Of a DNA stretch of 64,000 nt, positions 60,775 to 64,000 are shown one piece after another. Position numbers and translations under genes: made by a program. A model generated the notes under the pieces. It was given only the letters and a program-made list of their open reading frames with translations. It did not search any database and was not told where the DNA came from. The DNA is from Fibrisoma montanum (GTDB lineage: Bacteria > Bacteroidota > Bacteroidia > Cytophagales > Spirosomataceae), in NCBI RefSeq assembly GCF_003583365.1, contig NZ_QXED01000003.1, positions 744,001-808,000 of the forward strand, written 5' to 3'. How positions within the stretch are numbered: position 1 is the stretch's first letter; every line of letters begins with the position of its first letter.

Positions 60775-61134
60775 ATGGATGCTCAGTTAATGGATCGACT
60801 TCAGCAGACACATTCAGCGGTCTGGAATGAGAAAGACCGTACAAAACGCGATGCGTTGATGCAGACAATCTACGCAGACGACATAAAAATGTACGACAAA
60901 GAGTTTATCCTTAGCGGCATAACAGCCGTTTCAGACTTTATCGATACCCTGTTTGCGGGTGATGCTGATTTCAGTTTTACCCTAATACAGCCAATGGAAA
61001 GTACGCAAAATGGGGCCAGACTCTATTGGACTATCCGCACCGGACCTCAACCGAACGTATTAACCGGCATGGATTTTTTTGTCGTAGAAAATGATAAAGT
61101 AGCGCATCTGTTTGTATTTATGGATGCGTCGTAA
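60775..61134 (+). CDS. NTF2/SnoaL-like small protein
   Basis: A 119-residue protein with the cone-shaped NTF2-like fold signature: LQQTHSAVWNEKDRTKRDALMQTIYADDIKMYDKEFILSGITAVSDFIDTLF, then RLYWTIRTGPQPNVLTGMDFFVVENDKVAHLFVFMD. Members are enzymes (SnoaL cyclases, ketosteroid-isomerase-like) or ligand-binding subunits. The role here is unknown. It lies 41 bases after the hydrolase gene. Confidence 0.85.
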   Translation: MDAQLMDRLQQTHSAVWNEKDRTKRDALMQTIYADDIKMYDKEFILSGITAVSDFIDTLFAGDADFSFTLIQPMESTQNGARLYWTIRTGPQPNVLTGMDFFVVENDKVAHLFVFMDAS

Positions 61135-61190
61135 GGCTTACTATTAGCCAACGTAAAGCTATTTGAGGTACGTGCAAATGAGTATCCTAA

Positions 61191-61778
61191 TTATTTCTTT
61201 GCAGATTGACGGCGTATGCGACTAAGTGTTTCTTTAGTTATACCCAAGTAGGAAGCTATGATGTGTTGAGGAAAACGCTGCAAAAATTCAGGATGTAGTT
61301 TGCTTAATTCCTCGTAACGATAATCAGCCGTATAGTTAATTGACGTATTTAAGCGTTTCTGAGCTGCAATGTGCTGATTATCGTCAAGCTTTATCCGCAT
61401 TTCGTGGAAGGCCGGAATATTATTTACCCGGTCGTAATAACCATTTGCCTTCGGTAATAGAAGCAGCTCAGTTTCTTCCCAGGCATCTATATTGTAAATA
61501 GACGGCAATTCTTTGTGAAAGCTCTCCCGGTCAGCCGTCCACCAGTTTTCAATGCATAAATTGAGCACGTGCTCATACCCTTTTTCGTCTACGGTGTACT
61601 GGCGGGTTGACCCCTTAACAATGAAGGCGATGTATTTACAAACTTCACCCTCCTGTAGCAGAAATTGTCTCTTTCTTAATTTTTTCGGGATGAACGCTTC
61701 CTCAATCAAGCTAATGTCTGTTTCAGAAAGTGGTATGGTGGAGCGCTCCTGTATATAGCGTATCAGCGAAGTAAACAT
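61191..61778 (-). CDS. Crp/Fnr-family regulator
   Basis: A 195-residue regulator with a cyclic-nucleotide-binding-type beta-roll (about 20-115, LLQEGEVCKYIAFIVKGSTRQYTVDEKGYEHVLN) and a C-terminal helix-turn-helix (FPQHIIASYLGITKETLSRIRRQ). The phosphate-binding RxS motif of true cAMP binders is not obvious, so it may sense another signal. It converges on the NTF2 gene. An ATG at 61778 is used, one codon inside a TTG. It is a candidate controller of the pirin-to-NTF2 run. Confidence 0.88.
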   Translation of the reverse strand: MFTSLIRYIQERSTIPLSETDISLIEEAFIPKKLRKRQFLLQEGEVCKYIAFIVKGSTRQYTVDEKGYEHVLNLCIENWWTADRESFHKELPSIYNIDAWEETELLLLPKANGYYDRVNNIPAFHEMRIKLDDNQHIAAQKRLNTSINYTADYRYEELSKLHPEFLQRFPQHIIASYLGITKETLSRIRRQSAKK

Positions 61779-62575
61779 CAAGAGGATAAAGTAAAAGTTT
61801 AAGAAGCTGATTGAGTTAATCGCTTTGGTGCGTCAGGGCGTCTTTTGGTCGTTGTCTGCGTTACTTTTTTGAGCCGTAGCTCGGCTACGACCGGCAAAAC
61901 TGCCTTGACAGCGACTAACCTCTCCTGACAAACTCAACTTGCTAACCCAAACGGCTTCTAAGCCATCGTTTCAAGCACTAAAGATAGTAACTGGAAAATT
62001 AGGGTTTGCTGAAATGGGAAGTTGCACAAACCACTGGCTGTCTTGAACTGGCTTTGGGTTCTTTATCCGACGAACGTTTCGCTGCCACGGTTCACTAGCA
62101 TGAAAAAACACCAGCCGTCGGAGCGCCGACCCAGGGCCAACTGTCCCTTAGAATAAAGACACCGGTACCAATCGAGTAATTACGAATTGATAAAACTACC
62201 CTGAGTGAATTAACCGACTTAAATTGGACTGTTTAGGATTTGGGGAGAAGGATAAGAGTCAGGCGATTTTTGTCATCCCGACGCAGGAGGGATCTTCGAG
62301 CGAGGCTGAAAAATCGCTAGCTACCGAAGATCCCTCCTGCGTCGGGATGACAAAAATGCTCTCATACTGAAATCTTAAAACAGCTTCATTATTTTCACTT
62401 TGTAAATGAGGGATGTGTGACACTTTGTAAAATGAAATATGGCTCGATCAGCTTACAGATTTCACGACTAGCCACCCATTGCCTATTGTTTCACCCACCG
62501 GTAGGCCAGCGCGAATGACATCACGGTATCATCTTGAGTAAAAAGGATGGCCGATGAAATCGCAACAAAGCCACA
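61779..62575. other. Long intergenic region with a large palindromic repeat
   Basis: 797 bases without a supported gene. It contains the 33-bp-arm inverted repeat at 62266-62357. A minus-strand open stretch ending at 62483 reads like a short outer-membrane-protein tail (FALAYRWVKQ), which could be a gene remnant but is too short to prove. Confidence 0.5.
62266..62357. repeat. REP-like palindromic repeat with perfect 33-bp arms
   Basis: Arms at 62266-62298 and 62325-62357 are perfect inverted repeats (outer part ATTTTTGTCATCCCGACGC). The 26-base loop has an inner AGCGA/TCGCT stem, so the whole is one long hairpin. The outer sequence matches the repeat at 3233-3279, including the ATGCT after the right arm. 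Confidence 0.9.
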
Positions 62576-63472
62576 TCAATTAAACGAAGTTCTAAATTCC
62601 AAAGGCGACAGATTCGTCTTTGCTTTGAAAAACTTGCTGAACGATTGAGGGTGCTCAAAGCCTAATTGATACGCTACTTCACCGACCGTCAGGTTGCTGA
62701 TTGCCAGTATTTCCTTGGCTTTTTCGATCAGCCGGAGCTGGATATGTTGCTGGGCATTTTGACCCGTTAGATAACGCAGCATATCGCTTAGGTAATTAGG
62801 GGACAAATGCAGGGCGGCTGCCACGTGCTGGACGGTCAGCAGGCCTTTTTCTGCAGGCTGATCCGAATTGATGTAGGCATCGACAATCGATTGGAATTTT
62901 ATCAGCAAATCACTGCTGGTGTTTTTCCGAGTGATAAACTGCCGTTCGTAAAAACGATTGGAATAGGTGAGCAACAAGGCAATCTGCGACAGAACGATGT
63001 CCTGAGTATGACGATCAATATGCTGGCATTCCTGGTCTATCTTCTTAAAAAGGCCGATCACATCCTCTTCTTCTCTGGGCGATAAATGCAGGGCTTCATG
63101 GACGGCATACGAAAAGAAACCGTATTGGGTGATTACGTTCGCTAAGGGGTGTTTGAGTAGAAAATCAGGGTGAAACATCAGCAATAAACCCGTACCGCAT
63201 TCCAGGGTTTGTACATCCAGCGATTGCACCTGCCGGGGCGCGGTAAAACTCATCACGCCTTTATCGTAATCGTAGGTCTGTTGCCCGTATTTGATTTTGC
63301 CCTTCACCTCCCTTTTCAGCGCAATACAGTAAAACTGGTGAACAAACTGAGCCCAAGGCCCATCGGCGTCAAACTTACATAGCTCCGATGGGGTAACACT
63401 CACCAACGGATGCTGTGGGTCCGGCAGCGACAACAACCGATGAAACTCCGTTATAGTCTGGATGTTCTTCAT
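62576..63472 (-). CDS. AraC-family regulator (paralogue of the one at 3360-4268)
   Basis: A 298-residue regulator with N-terminal sensing half and C-terminal AraC DNA-binding domain (VQHVAAALHLSPNYLSDMLRYLTG, VGEVAYQLGFEHPQSFSKFFKAKTNLSPLEFRTSFN). The ATG at 63472 (MKNIQTITEFHRLL) is chosen; the longer open frame from 63568 runs through a hairpin and into the aldo/keto reductase end. It closely resembles the regulator at 3360-4268. It lies directly downstream of an aldo/keto reductase gene, which suggests it controls that gene. Confidence 0.9.
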   Translation of the reverse strand: MKNIQTITEFHRLLSLPDPQHPLVSVTPSELCKFDADGPWAQFVHQFYCIALKREVKGKIKYGQQTYDYDKGVMSFTAPRQVQSLDVQTLECGTGLLLMFHPDFLLKHPLANVITQYGFFSYAVHEALHLSPREEEDVIGLFKKIDQECQHIDRHTQDIVLSQIALLLTYSNRFYERQFITRKNTSSDLLIKFQSIVDAYINSDQPAEKGLLTVQHVAAALHLSPNYLSDMLRYLTGQNAQQHIQLRLIEKAKEILAISNLTVGEVAYQLGFEHPQSFSKFFKAKTNLSPLEFRTSFN

Positions 63473-63507
63473 AATAAGACAGTAAAATTGATCGGGCGGA
63501 AAACCAC

Positions 63508-63553
63508 CCGTCGATGAATGCAGCTCACAAAAGCTGGCTGCATTCATCGACGG
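63508..63553 (-). terminator. Hairpin between the aldo/keto reductase and AraC genes
   Basis: Perfect 17-bp inverted repeat (63508-63524 and 63537-63553; inner part GATGAATGCAGC) with a 12-base loop. On the minus strand it is followed by GTGGTTTTCC. It may be a terminator for the reductase or an attenuator before the regulator. Confidence 0.6.
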
Positions 63554-63560
63554 ATTAAAT

Positions 63561-64000
63561 TTAGTCAATCAGGCCCATGCCAAATTCATCGTAAGCCTGA
63601 CCGGTATCTATACCCAACGGAACAATAGCTTCCAGGCGTTCCATGTCGGAGTCGGTTAACTCAACGGAAGCCGCCCTTATATTTTGCTCCAGATACGTTC
63701 TGCGTTTGGTGCCAGGTATTGGCAACGCTCCTTTTTTCAGGGTCCAGGCCAGAGCTATCTGAGATGGGGTACTGCTTTTCTGGCTCGCCAGGGCTTCAAT
63801 GGCCCTAAGTAACTCAATATTCTTATCGAAATAAGCCGGTTGAAAACGAGGCATTTGACGACGAAAATCAGTTGCTGGCAAATCATCAACGGTTCGTAGC
63901 TCTCCCGACAAAAAGCCTCGGCCCAGCGGGGAATAAGCGACAAAACCAATTCCCATTTCCCCTACATCCCGTATGATACCACGCGCTTCTACTGTTCGTT
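63561..64000 (-). CDS. Aldo/keto reductase, C-terminal part, truncated by the window edge
   Basis: The open frame runs to base 64000, so the N-terminal part is missing. The visible ~146 residues include RDVGEMGIGFVAYSPLGRGFLSGEL, characteristic of the family, then ALASQKSSTPSQIALAWTLKKGALPIPGTKRRTYLEQNIRAASVELT, which is the NADP-binding end of the AKR barrel. It should reduce an aldehyde or ketone with NADPH in the cytoplasm. The catalytic Tyr and His lie outside the window. The AraC regulator follows 88 bases downstream on the same strand. Confidence 0.92.
   Translation of the reverse strand, partial: RTVEARGIIRDVGEMGIGFVAYSPLGRGFLSGELRTVDDLPATDFRRQMPRFQPAYFDKNIELLRAIEALASQKSSTPSQIALAWTLKKGALPIPGTKRRTYLEQNIRAASVELTDSDMERLEAIVPLGIDTGQAYDEFGMGLID

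Overview
The window is a chromosomal segment of a member of the Bacteroidota, most likely order Cytophagales and close to Spirosoma or its relatives. This is inferred from gene content, not from a database search. The support is: type IX secretion (T9SS) sorting domains on secreted proteins, a PorP/SprF protein next to a CHU_C-type protein, a TonB-receptor/DUF4249 pair, LytS/LytTR two-component pairs, a hybrid two-component system of the HTCS kind, promoters of the TTTG-N20-TAnnTTTG type, and a GC content that looks high for the phylum. I see no rRNA, tRNA, CRISPR array, integrase, transposase or phage genes. The window reads as ordinary chromosome with a few mobile palindromic repeats.

Layout, left to right. 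0-10 kb: tail of a membrane protein with its terminator, an MBL-fold hydrolase, a CvpA-CAP fusion, a frameshifted lipoprotein, an SDR/DoxX/AraC operon, an OmpA protein followed by two tandem membrane-anchored helix-hairpin-helix proteins, L-threonine aldolase and a small outer-membrane protein. 10-19 kb: a LytS/LytTR pair, a two-domain fasciclin lipoprotein, a GNAT-nitrilase fusion, the fused trehalose-6-phosphate synthase/phosphatase, and an unassigned 417-residue protein that appears to carry a CE-clan (ULP1/YopJ-like) cysteine catalytic site. 19-31 kb: a one-protein two-component regulator, a beta-helix T9SS cargo, a secreted lipoprotein sharing an upstream element with that cargo, a GDPD lipoprotein, an LLM-class flavin oxidoreductase, and an ArsR/SRPBCC/DUF4256 operon with a clear operator. 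31-44.5 kb: a membrane-fused spermidine-synthase-like protein, leuS carrying two palindromic in-frame inserts, a polytopic membrane protein, the divergent PorP/SprF and PKD/CHU_C genes, and a subtilase. 44.9-57 kb: an SRPBCC protein, a glycosyltransferase, a TonB receptor/DUF4249 operon with a divergent AraC regulator, an orphan molybdenum hydroxylase large subunit, two small envelope proteins and a second LytS/LytTR pair. 57.7-64 kb: a same-strand run of pirin, F420-reductase-like, GNAT, alpha/beta hydrolase and NTF2 genes, a Crp/Fnr regulator, then a second AraC paralogue beneath an aldo/keto reductase that runs off the edge.

Themes: envelope and surface export, signalling by LytTR, AraC and HTCS regulators, and small-molecule redox or detoxification modules each paired with its own regulator. 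The best candidates for new biology are the CE-clan-like protein at 17.5-18.7 kb, the palindromic peptide inserts in leuS, the 15-bp tandem repeat inside the TonB receptor, the 33-bp-arm palindromic repeat family found downstream of both AraC paralogues, and the direct-repeat site upstream of the second LytS/LytTR pair.
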